Shown: one piece after another, positions 9,063-17,506 of the stretch
Layout of the letters: every line of letters starts with the position of its first letter
How positions within the stretch are numbered: position 1 is the stretch's first letter
Source of the DNA: Desulfovibrionaceae bacterium
GTDB lineage: Bacteria > Desulfobacterota > Desulfovibrionia > Desulfovibrionales > Desulfovibrionaceae
DNA length: 64,000 bases
Direction: 5' to 3'
Assembly (NCBI GenBank): GCA_009773665.1
Contig: WSYE01000004.1
Location: forward strand, 1 to 64,000
Notes under the pieces: generated by a model
Seen by the model: the letters and a program-made list of their open reading frames with translations, nothing else
Databases searched by the model: none
What the model was told of the DNA's origin: nothing
Translations under genes and position numbers: made by a program

Positions 9063-9069
9063 TAAATAC

Positions 9070-9840
9070 TTACTCGTGCAAAAATCCCGTCAGCGGCGAC
9101 GACGCCTTCGCACTCTCCTGCACGGCTCCCGGTCCGGCCAGGAACGCCGCGCGCCCAGCCGCCACGGCCTGCCCGAAGGCGCGCCCCATGGCCACAGGGT
9201 CCGACGCAGACGCCACGGCAGTGTTCACCAGCACGGCGGCCGCGCCCATCTCCATGCACTCGCAGGCTTCGGAGGGCCGTCCGATTCCGGCATCCACGAT
9301 GACCGGCAGCTCAAGCTCCTCGATCATGATGCGCACGAGCTCCTTGGTGCGAAAGCCCCGATTTGTGCCGATGGGCGCGCCCAGCGGCATAATGGCGGCG
9401 GCTCCGGCCTCGGCCATGCGCTTGGCGGCCATGAGGTCCGGCGACATGTAGGGCAGCACGGTGAAGCCCTCGGCGGCCAGAATGCGCGTGGCCTCGATGG
9501 TCTCCTGGTTGTCGGGCAGCAGGTAGCGGTTGTCGCTTATCACCTCGATCTTGATCCAGTCGCCGCAGCCTGCCGCGCGGGCGAGACGTGCGATGCGCAC
9601 GGCCTCGGCGGCGTTACGCGCGCCAGAGGTGTTGGGCATCAGGATGCAGGTCTTGGGAATATGGGTGAGGATGTTCTCCTGCCCGGCCTCGGGGTCCACG
9701 CGGCGAACCGCCACAGTGATAACGCCCGCGCCGCTGGCCTCGACTATGGCCGGGATGAGCGTGTTGGAGGAATATTTCCCGGACCCCAGGAAGAGGCGGC
9801 TCGGGAGGGTAACGCCGCCGATGATGAGCTTGTCGGACAT
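9070..9840 (-). CDS. thiG: Thiazole synthase ThiG
   Basis: ThiG builds the thiazole phosphate ring from deoxyxylulose 5-phosphate, dehydroglycine and ThiS-thiocarboxylate. The 256-residue barrel starts with [17 protein letters not shown], and the likely Schiff-base Lys lies in [11 protein letters not shown]. The phosphate-binding end has [14 protein letters not shown] and [11 protein letters not shown]. The Shine-Dalgarno GGAGGAGG overlaps the last codons of thiS, so synthesis of the two partners is likely coupled. Confidence 0.96.
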   Translation of the reverse strand: MSDKLIIGGVTLPSRLFLGSGKYSSNTLIPAIVEASGAGVITVAVRRVDPEAGQENILTHIPKTCILMPNTSGARNAAEAVRIARLARAAGCGDWIKIEVISDNRYLLPDNQETIEATRILAAEGFTVLPYMSPDLMAAKRMAEAGAAAIMPLGAPIGTNRGFRTKELVRIMIEELELPVIVDAGIGRPSEACECMEMGAAAVLVNTAVASASDPVAMGRAFGQAVAAGRAAFLAGPGAVQESAKASSPLTGFLHE

Positions 9841-9843
9841 ATA

Positions 9844-10044
9844 TCAGCCTCCTCCCACGAAGGACACGATCTCCAGGCTGTCACCCTCGGCGAGGAGGGT
9901 TTGCGCCCATTTGTCCTTGGGGACGATGGATTCGTTCAGTTCAATAACCACGACGGCAGGGTCCAGATTCCGGGAGGCCAGGTAGGCTTCCAGGGTCTGG
10001 GGGTGCGGCAGGGTGGTGGATTTTCCGTTGATGCGAAGGTTCAT
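9844..10044 (-). CDS. thiS: Sulfur carrier protein ThiS
   Basis: A 66-residue ubiquitin-like sulfur carrier that ends in Gly-Gly-Gly (SFVGGG), the C terminus adenylated by ThiF and converted to a thiocarboxylate. The N-terminal strand MNLRINGKST and the acidic EGDSLEIV segment fit the family. It is the first thi gene of the cluster and ends three bases before thiG. I looked upstream for a TPP riboswitch and did not find one; the 499-bp gap is filled by repeats instead. Confidence 0.93.
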   Translation of the reverse strand: MNLRINGKSTTLPHPQTLEAYLASRNLDPAVVVIELNESIVPKDKWAQTLLAEGDSLEIVSFVGGG

Positions 10045-10160
10045 GTTGGAGTGCTCCCACTGGGGAGAGAGTGTACCACCGCTGCTGGCGGCGTAAAGGG
10101 CTGGATGCTGCGGGCCGGAGGCCTGGGCGTGCCGGGTCGGGGCAAGTCGTCGGGGCGGGT

Positions 10161-10260
10161 GCTGGGTGCTGTCCCGTTCGTGTCCTGGCGGGCGGGCTAG
10201 AACCGATTTGAAGACGATTCGTCGCCCGCCCGCCAGAACCCGACCGTGACAGCACCCAGC
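10161..10260. repeat. ~100-bp palindromic intergenic element
   Basis: The left end gctgggtgctgtc is the exact reverse complement of the right end gacagcacccagc. The arms extend inward about 35 bases with few mismatches (TCCTGGCGGGCGGG against CCCGCCCGCCAGAA). They enclose a central segment of about 28 bases (gaaccgatttgaagacgatt, then cgtcg). As RNA or single-stranded DNA it would form one long hairpin. It carries no gene. Pieces of it recur at 1-97, 6037 and 8924. Confidence 0.85.
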
Positions 10261-10299
10261 CCCCGTCGAAAATCCATACTCCGTTAAGAAATGCAAAGC

Positions 10300-10531
10300 G
10301 GAGACGGCGTCCTGCACCAAATTCCCGTCAAAACTCCAGCCTGCCGTGTTCCAAGTCCAGAAGAGGAAGGCGTCCTGCACCCGGCTCTTGCCTGGAAACG
10401 CTTTGCCTCGTTGGAAAACCTATGCAGTGGGCGTTCTGCATCCAGTTTCCGAAGAAACTCCAGTCTGCCGCGCTGAAATGCGAAGCGGAGAGGGTTTCCA
10501 AAGGGCGAAGCCCTTTGGCCGCCGGAGGCAT
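10300..10531. repeat. Degenerate tandem units plus hairpin tail module
   Basis: A unit of the form ggcgtcctgcacc ... aaactccagcctgcc (about 10307-10345) recurs as gcgttctgcatcc ... aaactccagtctgcc (about 10433-10468), with a partial unit near 10369. The end (10454-10531) is the tail module also seen at 8985-9062: aatgcgaagcgg, a perfect CCAAAGGGC/GCCCTTTGG hairpin and CCGCCGGAGGCAT. It stops 13 bases before the mtnA stop codon. With 10161-10260 it explains most of the 10045-10543 gap. Confidence 0.7.
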
Positions 10532-10543
10532 CCTAATTCTTAC

Positions 10544-11584
10544 TTACTTCCCGCCAATAATCCTGGCGATGTTCTCCACGTAGGGCGCGCGGATGACGCC
10601 GCGCTCGGTGACGATACCCGCGATCAGCTCCGAGGGGGTGGCGTCGAATGCGTAGTTGAACACGCCGACGCCCTGCGGGGTGATCTGGTGATCGCCAATG
10701 TGTGTGACCTCGCGGGGGGTGCGGTCCTCGATGGGGATGTCCGCGCCAGAGGGGCAGGCCAGGTCGAAGGTGCTGGCCGGGGCCGCCACGTAGAAGGGCA
10801 CGCCAAAGTGCTTGGCCAGGATGGCCACGCCGAAGGTGCCGATCTTGTTGGCGGCGTCGCCGTTGGCCGCGATGCGGTCCGCGCCGACCACGACCTTCTG
10901 CACCATGCCGCGCTGCATGAGGAGCGCGCAGGCGTTGTCGCAGGCGACCTTGACGGGGATGCCGTCCTTGGCCAGCTCGTAGGCGGTGAGGCGCGCGCCC
11001 TGCAGGAAGGGGCGGGTCTCGTTGGCGATCACGGTGATCTTCTTGCCCTGCTCCCAGGCGCCGCGAATGACGCCAAGCGCCGTGCCATATCCGGCGGTGG
11101 CCAGGGCCCCGGCGTTGCAGTGGGTCATGACGGTGTCGCCGTCGTCGATGAGGTCCGCGCCGAAGCGGCCCATGGCCGTGTTGATCTCGATATCCTGGGC
11201 GTGGATTTCCTTGGCCATGTCCAGCCACTTGGCGGACAGGGCAGGCAGGCTCAGACCGGAGTCGGCCTTCCAGGCGTCGCGCATGAGCTTCACGGCCCAG
11301 CGCAGGTTCACGGCGGTGGGGCGGGCTTCCTCAAGGTCGATGAGGAGCTTCTCCAAGGCGGCCTTCCAGTCGCGGTCGGACGCGACCTCGCGCGAGGCAA
11401 GGTAGCAGCCGTAGGCGGCGGTGACGCCGATGGCGGGCGCGCCGCGCACCACCATGGTCTGGAGGGCGTAGATGGTCTCCTGCGTGTTGGTGCAGGGGAA
11501 ATACTCCTCGCGTCCGGGCAGAATACGCTGGTCGAGGAGAATCAGGGCGTCCTTCTCGGGGGAAAACTGGATATGGTCGGTCAT
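10544..11584 (-). CDS. mtnA: S-methyl-5-thioribose-1-phosphate isomerase MtnA
   Basis: MtnA converts methylthioribose 1-phosphate to methylthioribulose 1-phosphate in methionine salvage. The 346-residue protein shows [13 protein letters not shown] near the N terminus, the catalytic Cys in [19 protein letters not shown] and the catalytic Asp in [19 protein letters not shown]. Late salvage genes (mtnB, C, D, E) are not nearby, so the product may feed an anaerobic salvage route encoded elsewhere. It starts 12 bases after gatB, so the two are probably one transcript. Confidence 0.95.
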   Translation of the reverse strand: MTDHIQFSPEKDALILLDQRILPGREEYFPCTNTQETIYALQTMVVRGAPAIGVTAAYGCYLASREVASDRDWKAALEKLLIDLEEARPTAVNLRWAVKLMRDAWKADSGLSLPALSAKWLDMAKEIHAQDIEINTAMGRFGADLIDDGDTVMTHCNAGALATAGYGTALGVIRGAWEQGKKITVIANETRPFLQGARLTAYELAKDGIPVKVACDNACALLMQRGMVQKVVVGADRIAANGDAANKIGTFGVAILAKHFGVPFYVAAPASTFDLACPSGADIPIEDRTPREVTHIGDHQITPQGVGVFNYAFDATPSELIAGIVTERGVIRAPYVENIARIIGGK

Positions 11585-11596
11585 GGAGTTAAAGTC

Positions 11597-13027
11597 CTAG
11601 CTGAGTTTTTTGGCCAAGAGTTCGTTCACCAGTCCGGGGTTGGCCTGCCCCTTGGTGGCCTTCATGATCTGGCCCACGAAGAAGCCCATGAGCTTGGTCT
11701 TGCCGCCCCGGAAGGCCTCGGCCTCGGTGGGGTTGGCAGCGATCACGGCGTCGATGGCGACTTCCAGGGCCGAAGTGTCTGAAATCTGCACGAGGCCCTT
11801 GGCCTTCACCAGGGCCTGCGGGTCTCCGCCCTGCGCGAACAGCTCGGGGAAGATCTGCTTGCCGATCTTGCCGGAGATGACGCCGTCGTCGATGAGCTTC
11901 ACCAGCGCGGCCAGCTCGGCGGGCTTGAGGGCCACCTGCCTGGCATTGAGCTTGGCTTCGGCCATCTCGCGCATGAGCTCGCTCATGACCCAGTTGGCGA
12001 TCTTCTTGGGCTGGTCGTAAGCGGCCAGAGCCTGCTCGAAGTATTCGGCACTCTCGCGCTCGGCGGTCAGCACGTCGGCGTCCTGCACGGAGAGGCCGAA
12101 GTCGCGCATGAAGCGCTCGCGCTTGGCGCGCGGCAGCTCCGGCAACTCGGCGCTCCAGGCGTCCACCTTGGCGGGGTCGAGCTTCAAGGGGACAAGGTCG
12201 GGGTCTGGGAAGTAGCGGTAGTCGTGGGCTTCTTCCTTGCCGCGCATGGAGGCCGTGATGTTCTTGTCCGGGTTGTAGAGCCGGGTTTCCTGGATGACGG
12301 CCTCGCCGTCCTCCAGACAGTCCTTCTGGCGCTGGATCTCATATTCGATCGCCAGCCGAACGTTGCGGAAAGAGTTGACGTTTTTTATCTCGGCGCGCGT
12401 TCCGAAGGCCTCCTGGCCTTTGGGGCGGATGGAGACGTTGGCGTCGCAGCGAAACGAGCCCTCCTCCATGTTGCCGTCGCAGATGCCCAGATAGACCAGG
12501 ATGGAGCGCAGCTCCTTCAGGTAGGCCACGGCCTCCTCGGCGCTTCGCATGTCCGGCTCGCTGACGATCTCGATGAGCGGCACGCAGGCGCGGTTCAGGT
12601 CCACGTAGCTTGCGTTGTCCGTGGAGGAGTGGATGTTCTTTCCGGCGTCCTCTTCCATATGGATGCGGGTGACGCCGATGGTCTTGACCTGTCCGTCCAG
12701 CAGGATGTCCACCTTGCCGTGCTCGGCGATGGGCAGCTCGTACTGGGAGATCTGGTAGCCCTTGGGCAGGTCGGGATAGAAATAGTTCTTGCGGGCAAAC
12801 ACCGACACCGGATTCAGGGTGCAGTCAATGGCCATGCCCATTTTTGCCGCGTATTCCACGGCCTTCTCGTTGAGCACGGGCAGCATGCCCGGCATGCCCG
12901 AACAGACCGGGCAGACGTTTTCGTTGGGGTCCGCGCCGAACGCGGTGGAACAGCCGCAGAAAATCTTGCTCTTGGTGAGAAGCTGGGCGTGGACTTCAAG
13001 GCCGATGACCGCCTCGTATACCGCCAT
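11597..13027 (-). CDS. gatB: Asp-tRNA(Asn)/Glu-tRNA(Gln) amidotransferase subunit B
   Basis: GatB is the kinase/tRNA-binding subunit of GatCAB, which converts misacylated Glu-tRNA(Gln) or Asp-tRNA(Asn) to the amidated forms. The 476-residue protein has the family hallmarks [10 protein letters not shown] at the start, [21 protein letters not shown] (residues around 86-106) and the YatY-like C-terminal domain ending in [17 protein letters not shown] lies 9 bases upstream of the ATG. gatA and gatC are not adjacent, a common arrangement. Confidence 0.97.
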   Translation of the reverse strand: MAVYEAVIGLEVHAQLLTKSKIFCGCSTAFGADPNENVCPVCSGMPGMLPVLNEKAVEYAAKMGMAIDCTLNPVSVFARKNYFYPDLPKGYQISQYELPIAEHGKVDILLDGQVKTIGVTRIHMEEDAGKNIHSSTDNASYVDLNRACVPLIEIVSEPDMRSAEEAVAYLKELRSILVYLGICDGNMEEGSFRCDANVSIRPKGQEAFGTRAEIKNVNSFRNVRLAIEYEIQRQKDCLEDGEAVIQETRLYNPDKNITASMRGKEEAHDYRYFPDPDLVPLKLDPAKVDAWSAELPELPRAKRERFMRDFGLSVQDADVLTAERESAEYFEQALAAYDQPKKIANWVMSELMREMAEAKLNARQVALKPAELAALVKLIDDGVISGKIGKQIFPELFAQGGDPQALVKAKGLVQISDTSALEVAIDAVIAANPTEAEAFRGGKTKLMGFFVGQIMKATKGQANPGLVNELLAKKLS

Positions 13028-13169
13028 GACGTGAGGCTCCTGGGAAGTAGTGGGTAGCGGGGTCTGGTCTTACAGCCCATGCGGGGCATGGTCAATGGGC
13101 AGGCGACATTGACTTGCATGCCGGTTCATGTTGGGTATGATATGACGAACACTTTTTCAGGAGGCCCCC

Positions 13170-13493
13170 ATGCGACCGACCACCCTGCTCCCCCTTCTCC
13201 TGCTGTGCGTGCTGGCTTCGGCTGCCGGATGCGTCCCGACCTCGGGCGGCGGCTATTACGATGACGGCTACGACAACAACCGTGGATATTACAACCAGCG
13301 CAGCCAGCAACGCCACGGCGGAGGCTACTATGACCAGAACGACGACGATCGCCAGCAAAGACGCCAGGAAGTGAACTGCAACAACAACTGGCAGAACTGC
13401 GTGGGGGTCTGCAATCAGATAGCCGACGCCAACCAGCGCTACGTGTGCGTGGCCAACTGCAACAACGCCCTGAACCAGTGCAAAGGGCGCTGA
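13170..13493 (+). CDS. Small Tyr/Asn/Gln-rich lipoprotein
   Basis: A 107-residue predicted lipoprotein: a hydrophobic signal peptide ends in the lipobox LASAAGC, placing the lipidated Cys at about residue 21. The mature N-terminal half is low complexity (GGGYYDDGYDNNRGYYNQ), rich in Tyr, Asn, Gln and Asp. The C-terminal half has five Cys in spaced CxxxC/CNN patterns, probably disulfide-bonded in the periplasm. No family recognised. It has a good AGGAGG ahead of the ATG and is transcribed divergently from gatB. Confidence 0.75.
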   Translation: MRPTTLLPLLLLCVLASAAGCVPTSGGGYYDDGYDNNRGYYNQRSQQRHGGGYYDQNDDDRQQRRQEVNCNNNWQNCVGVCNQIADANQRYVCVANCNNALNQCKGR

Positions 13494-13579
13494 CACGACA
13501 TATCTGACTTGAAGGGGAGCCGGAAGCAGCGTCCGGCTCTCGCATTGCCCCATGCCCTCCCGGCGTGGTAGGATTAGCC

Positions 13580-14260
13580 ATGCCAGTCAACAACACGGAA
13601 CCGCTCTCGATCTACCGGGCAGGCCCAGGCTACGCTCCCTGTTTGGCCGAAATGATCCTCATGGCCACCCGCGCCCAGCACAAGCGCGGCATCCTAGACT
13701 CCCTGCTGGACCTGCCGGAACAGTTGATCCTGCGCGTGATGGCGCGCCTCGCCATGCATCCGGGGCAGGTTTGGGGGCGCATCGACAACACCTTTGTGGC
13801 CCTGGTGGACGGCGTCTGTTCCGGCACGGCCACCGCGCGCCCGGCTGTTCCCTTTGGGGAGTTCCCGTATTCTCCCACCCCCTTCAGGGAGGTCGCGGCT
13901 GAGCTTAACATCACGCCCGAGCTCGTAGACGCCGCGCTCAAGCGCCAGGAACGCCTGCTCTACTGGCTCTCTTCCGGCGACGACCCCGAGCCGCAAGGCA
14001 TGTGGCTGCTGGAATATCTGGCCGTGCGCCGCCCCTTCCGGGCAGCCGGAGTGGCCAGAGGGCTCATGGAGCGCGTGATGCAGGAGGTCCGCGCCGCAGG
14101 CGGATCAGGAATCGAGCTCTACTGCGAGATCGGCAACGTGCAGGCCGAACGGCTGTACGCCACGCTCGGCTTCAGCATGCTGCGCGAATATATTTATGAC
14201 GATGACGCCGTGGTCTTCGGCGGCGTGGGGGTGAGGCAGCTGCGGCTGATATTTGGGTAG
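13580..14260 (+). CDS. GNAT-family N-acetyltransferase
   Basis: A 226-residue protein with a C-terminal GNAT domain: LLEYLAVRRPFRAAGVARGLMERVMQE is the acetyl-CoA-binding motif A region (the R-x-x-G-V-A-x-G core), followed by GIELYCEIGNVQAERLYATLGF, the typical motif B with Asn and Tyr. The N-terminal third is less conserved and helical. The start is taken at the ATG giving MPVNNTEP; a GTG five codons upstream is the alternative. The acceptor substrate is unknown. It stands alone between a lipoprotein gene and a convergent regulator. Confidence 0.82.
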   Translation: MPVNNTEPLSIYRAGPGYAPCLAEMILMATRAQHKRGILDSLLDLPEQLILRVMARLAMHPGQVWGRIDNTFVALVDGVCSGTATARPAVPFGEFPYSPTPFREVAAELNITPELVDAALKRQERLLYWLSSGDDPEPQGMWLLEYLAVRRPFRAAGVARGLMERVMQEVRAAGGSGIELYCEIGNVQAERLYATLGFSMLREYIYDDDAVVFGGVGVRQLRLIFG

Positions 14261-14282
14261 TCCGGCCTTGAGGTCGGCGGAA

Positions 14283-14750
14283 TCAGGATTCGTCCTCGTC
14301 GCGCTCGCGGGGGGGATGGGCCTCCTTGAAGCTCATGCAGGCCCAGGGGAACAGCTCGCGGGCCTTGCCCACGGCAGAGGCCTCCACTGCCTCGTACCAT
14401 TCACCGAACTTGGCCATGAGCAGCCGCCCGCCCGGCGTCAGCGTGTGACCGCCCTTGCGGCTGCCCGCCTGCTCGATAAGCTGGACGCCCAGCACTTTTT
14501 CGGTTTTGCGGATCTTACCCCAGGCCGCCCGGTAGGACATCCCCAGGTGCTCGGCGGCCTTTTTCAGCGAACCGAAACGGTCCACGGCCTCCAGCAGCAT
14601 GCCCCGGCCCGTGCCGAAAAACATGCCGTCCTCGGTCTCCAGCCACAGACGCAGCCGCACCACTGGCGGCCTGACGCCGCCCAGCCCGCCGCCGCTCGCC
14701 GGTTGGGCTTCGCCCCCGCAGGGTTTCTCTTTCGGTTCTTTGGTCGTCAT
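14283..14750 (-). CDS. ModE-like winged-helix transcriptional regulator, DNA-binding domain only
   Basis: A 155-residue protein whose residues about 30-110 match the ModE/LysR-type N-terminal winged helix: FGSLKKAAEHLGMSYRAAWGKI is the HTH, followed by a wing region with GSRKGGHTLTPGGRLL. The molybdate-binding TOBE domains of full ModE are absent, so any ligand is uncertain. The ATG follows AGGTGAGG. It starts 11 bases after the ARMT1-like gene, so it lies at the end of a nadK operon rather than beside molybdate transport genes. Confidence 0.8.
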   Translation of the reverse strand: MTTKEPKEKPCGGEAQPASGGGLGGVRPPVVRLRLWLETEDGMFFGTGRGMLLEAVDRFGSLKKAAEHLGMSYRAAWGKIRKTEKVLGVQLIEQAGSRKGGHTLTPGGRLLMAKFGEWYEAVEASAVGKARELFPWACMSFKEAHPPRERDEDES

Positions 14751-14761
14751 GTCCTCACCTT

Positions 14762-16516
14762 CTACCGGGCCGCGATGGCCGCGTCGATGAACTTGCCCAC
14801 GCCGTACTCGCGCCGTCGGAAGAACTTCTCCGGGTCCGGCCCGATTATCTGCATCTCCGGGTGGGAGCGCTGCACGTCCAGCGCGATGTGCATCTCCTTG
14901 GTGCAGCCGGTGGAGAACGTGGCGTCTTTGCCGGTCCAGACCGGGGGGACGCTTCGGCCCATCATCTCGAAGGCCTGCTCGATGTCGGAGCTTGACTGGA
15001 ACCGCCACACGCCGATGAGCCCGGAACGCTGCACCTTCTCCCACATGAACATCAGGTCGTCGGCGTCCATGCCTTCCTCGAAGTGTTCGGCGGGGTTTAT
15101 GATGTGCGTTCCGGTGAGCCGGGCGCGAAGCTGCTTCACGAACGTGGTGACCACCTTGATGGCGGTGTCCGTCTCATGCGGGATGGACCCCACGATGGCC
15201 GAATAGAACACGATGGTCTTCCCGGCGGCCTTCTCGGCGCGCATGCGGGCGATGATGGCCTCGGCCTTGGCCGTGATCTCCGGCTCGGTGAAGGTGCGTA
15301 GCCCCGACGGCTTGGGCTTCAGGTCGACGTGGAGCAGCCCGTCCGCACCGTGGTGCACGCAGATGACGTCGCGGGTGAACTTGGTGCGCGTCAGCATGAT
15401 GCGCCGGTGGTTCAGCTCCCCCTTGGCGATTACCAGATCGGACTCTTTCCAGGCGCGCGCGAAGGTGACGCTGGTCTTGTACAGGTTCAGGCGCTCCCGG
15501 CTGCCGTCGGAGATAACCAGGAAAGGCGTCTCCTTCAAGGCCTGCAAAAGCGCGTTCTTGCCCGCGCGGCTGTCGCCCAGCAGGTGCGAACCGGCCAGGG
15601 CCTGCGCCAGCACAGGGTCGTCGTCGGAGTCCCATACCGTGGGGCAGTCGAAGAAGAAGCCGTCCTTCAGGGCCAGGATCACCCGATGGCCCATGCGCAA
15701 AAGCACCCGCACCACCAGAATGTCGAACAGGAGCCCCCCCGCCGTATCCGGCATGTAGAGGATCTTCATGGACTTGGGACGCCCAGGGTCCAGGGCGCGG
15801 CGCAGCACGTCGAAGGGTCCGCAGTTCAGGAGCTCGGATTCGATCTCCTGGGGCTGGGGCGCGAAATGGTCTTCCTCCCAGATTCTTTTCCACACGGAGA
15901 GGCACAGCAGGCGCGAAATCTCCAGCATGTCCAGCTCGAAGCGCATGTCGCGGATGGTGGCGCAGTTGACGGCCATGCCCGGACAGGTGTTCAGGGCCGC
16001 GTTCATGGCCTGAGTGTCCATGAACTGGCTGGCGCGGCGGTTCAGCAGTCGCTTGCGCTCACGGTGGGGGTCGTCTTGCCCGGCCTGGGCCAGCACGATG
16101 GAGGTCAGGCGCTTCAGGAGCCGCGAAGGGATGAGCACCGGTGCATTCACGGCCTGGCGGTACTTGTGGTCGCACAGCGAGAGGATCATCATCTTCTCGT
16201 ACTCGCCGGGGCAGTGGTTCTCGATCAGCTCCAACACGTCGCGCCACACCTTGGAGTAGGCGTCCATGAGGGAGGGCTCCTGGTGTTTCTCCAGGAGATG
16301 GCCGAGCATCATGTCCGAGCAGGGCACGTAGATTTCGTCCGGCCCCAGAGCCGCCATGAAGCGCATCTGCTCCGGAGAGGCGTTGCGCAGGGGGTCGATG
16401 GAGTACTCGATGTGGTTCTCGCTCATGAAGTGCAGAAGCCATGCGTCGAGAAGCGGGTCCTTGCCGTAGCGCAGCTCGCTGGGCGAGCCCATGGTGGGGA
16501 AGCTGACCGGGCTCAT
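14762..16516 (-). CDS. ARMT1/DUF89-like domain protein, diverged
   Basis: A 584-residue protein with no signal peptide. The central region resembles DUF89 metal-dependent phosphatases: ILYMPDTAGGLLFDILVV at the place of the usual D-N-A-G-E motif, followed by VILALKDGFFFDCPTVWD and later ESDLVIAKGELNHRR, the family's D-L-V-I-x-K-G-x-x-N signature. The N->T and E->G changes in the first motif suggest altered metal binding or loss of activity. The C-terminal 150 residues match nothing I recognise. Its ATG overlaps the nadK stop (ATGA), implying translational coupling. Family assignment rests on motifs alone. Confidence 0.62.
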   Translation of the reverse strand: MSPVSFPTMGSPSELRYGKDPLLDAWLLHFMSENHIEYSIDPLRNASPEQMRFMAALGPDEIYVPCSDMMLGHLLEKHQEPSLMDAYSKVWRDVLELIENHCPGEYEKMMILSLCDHKYRQAVNAPVLIPSRLLKRLTSIVLAQAGQDDPHRERKRLLNRRASQFMDTQAMNAALNTCPGMAVNCATIRDMRFELDMLEISRLLCLSVWKRIWEEDHFAPQPQEIESELLNCGPFDVLRRALDPGRPKSMKILYMPDTAGGLLFDILVVRVLLRMGHRVILALKDGFFFDCPTVWDSDDDPVLAQALAGSHLLGDSRAGKNALLQALKETPFLVISDGSRERLNLYKTSVTFARAWKESDLVIAKGELNHRRIMLTRTKFTRDVICVHHGADGLLHVDLKPKPSGLRTFTEPEITAKAEAIIARMRAEKAAGKTIVFYSAIVGSIPHETDTAIKVVTTFVKQLRARLTGTHIINPAEHFEEGMDADDLMFMWEKVQRSGLIGVWRFQSSSDIEQAFEMMGRSVPPVWTGKDATFSTGCTKEMHIALDVQRSHPEMQIIGPDPEKFFRRREYGVGKFIDAAIAAR

Positions 16517-17376
16517 CGTTCTCTGATGAATCCTTTGTCGAGTAGCTTGTTGAAGTAGGAGTGCCTGCCCACGGCCACCAGCTTGAGGGTGTGGGGTGAG
16601 CGGCGTACCCGCACCCAGTCGCCGGGCTGCAAGGGGAAGGTGGCCTGTCCGTCGCAGGTGAGCACCACGTCCGCCGTGGCCTCCTCCACGCCCATGTCCA
16701 GCGGCCGGTCGGTGGGCAGCACCATGGGCCGGAAATCGCACAGGAACGGGCAGATGGGCGTGATGGTCAGCACCTGGAGGTCCGGATGCACCAGCGGTCC
16801 GCCTGCGCTCATGGAATAGGCCGTGGCCCCGGTGGGCGTGGCCACCACCATGCCGTCCGCCCTGAAGCCGCCCAGACGCTCTCCGCCGAACACGATGCCG
16901 ACCTTTATGAGGCGCGCCATGGAGCCGCGCACAACCACGTCGTTCACCGCGCCGCTGTGGAAGATCTGCCTGCCGTTGCGGGCCACCTCGCAGGTGAGCA
17001 TGATGAGCTGGCTCACCGCGAAGCCCTTCTGCACCACCAGTTCAAGCGGCTCGCGCCAGTCGTCCCCGGTGAGCTGGGTCAGGAACCCCAGGCGGCCAAG
17101 ATTAATGCCCATGAGCGGCACGCCCACGCTTGCCAGCTTTCGGGCGACGCTTATCATCGTGCCGTCGCCGCCCAACACCACGGCAAGCTGCGGACGCGGC
17201 CCGCCGCTGGCCAGGCAGAAGGCGTCCGTGCAGCCTTCCTGGTCGGTACGGTTTTCCACGATGCGCCCCGACGAACCGAGCCCGTCGAGCCGGGAAACGA
17301 TCTGACCGGCCAGTTCCAGGGCTTTGACGTCGCCGGACTTGACCACCACGAGAACTTCGCGCACTGATGCCTGCAT
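16513..17376 (-). CDS. nadK: NAD kinase
   Basis: NadK phosphorylates NAD to NADP. The 287-residue protein has the GGDGT motif (VVLGGDGTMISVARKL) and LMGINLGRLGFLTQL for NAD binding. The second conserved domain has DGMVVATPTGATAYSMSAGGPLV, holding the glycine-rich NAD site and catalytic region. It heads a minus-strand operon with the ARMT1-like gene (four-base overlap) and the ModE-like regulator. Confidence 0.96.
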   Translation of the reverse strand: MQASVREVLVVVKSGDVKALELAGQIVSRLDGLGSSGRIVENRTDQEGCTDAFCLASGGPRPQLAVVLGGDGTMISVARKLASVGVPLMGINLGRLGFLTQLTGDDWREPLELVVQKGFAVSQLIMLTCEVARNGRQIFHSGAVNDVVVRGSMARLIKVGIVFGGERLGGFRADGMVVATPTGATAYSMSAGGPLVHPDLQVLTITPICPFLCDFRPMVLPTDRPLDMGVEEATADVVLTCDGQATFPLQPGDWVRVRRSPHTLKLVAVGRHSYFNKLLDKGFIRER

Positions 17377-17449
17377 AGCGCGTCTCTATGTGAATCCGGC
17401 CCAGGGTTCAAGGCGTTTGGGCGTTCCGGTTTTATTTCGCCGCCCACCC

Positions 17450-17477
17450 TAAAGTCCTCATCCCTCCTGGCCGATAG
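17450..17477 (+). promoter_or_regulatory. Sigma-28 (FliA)-type promoter for the flgM module
   Basis: TAAAG at 17450-17454 and GCCGATAG at 17470-17477 match the FliA consensus (TAAA, about 15 bases, GCCGATAA) with a spacer of 16. The ATG of the first gene lies 30 bases downstream. A sigma-28 promoter ahead of the anti-sigma-28 gene would give the usual negative feedback. Confidence 0.72.
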
Positions 17478-17506
17478 GTGTCGTGACGAGTGAGGAGAAT
17501 CAAGAG

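Noticed and set aside
10045..10543. Possible TPP riboswitch ahead of thiS
   Set aside because: I looked for the CTGAGA and ACCTGAT-type core on the minus strand and found neither; the gap is explained by repeats.
10533..11228. Arg/Gly-rich open frame within mtnA
   Set aside because: Same-strand shadow of mtnA in another frame; composition typical of GC-rich shadows.
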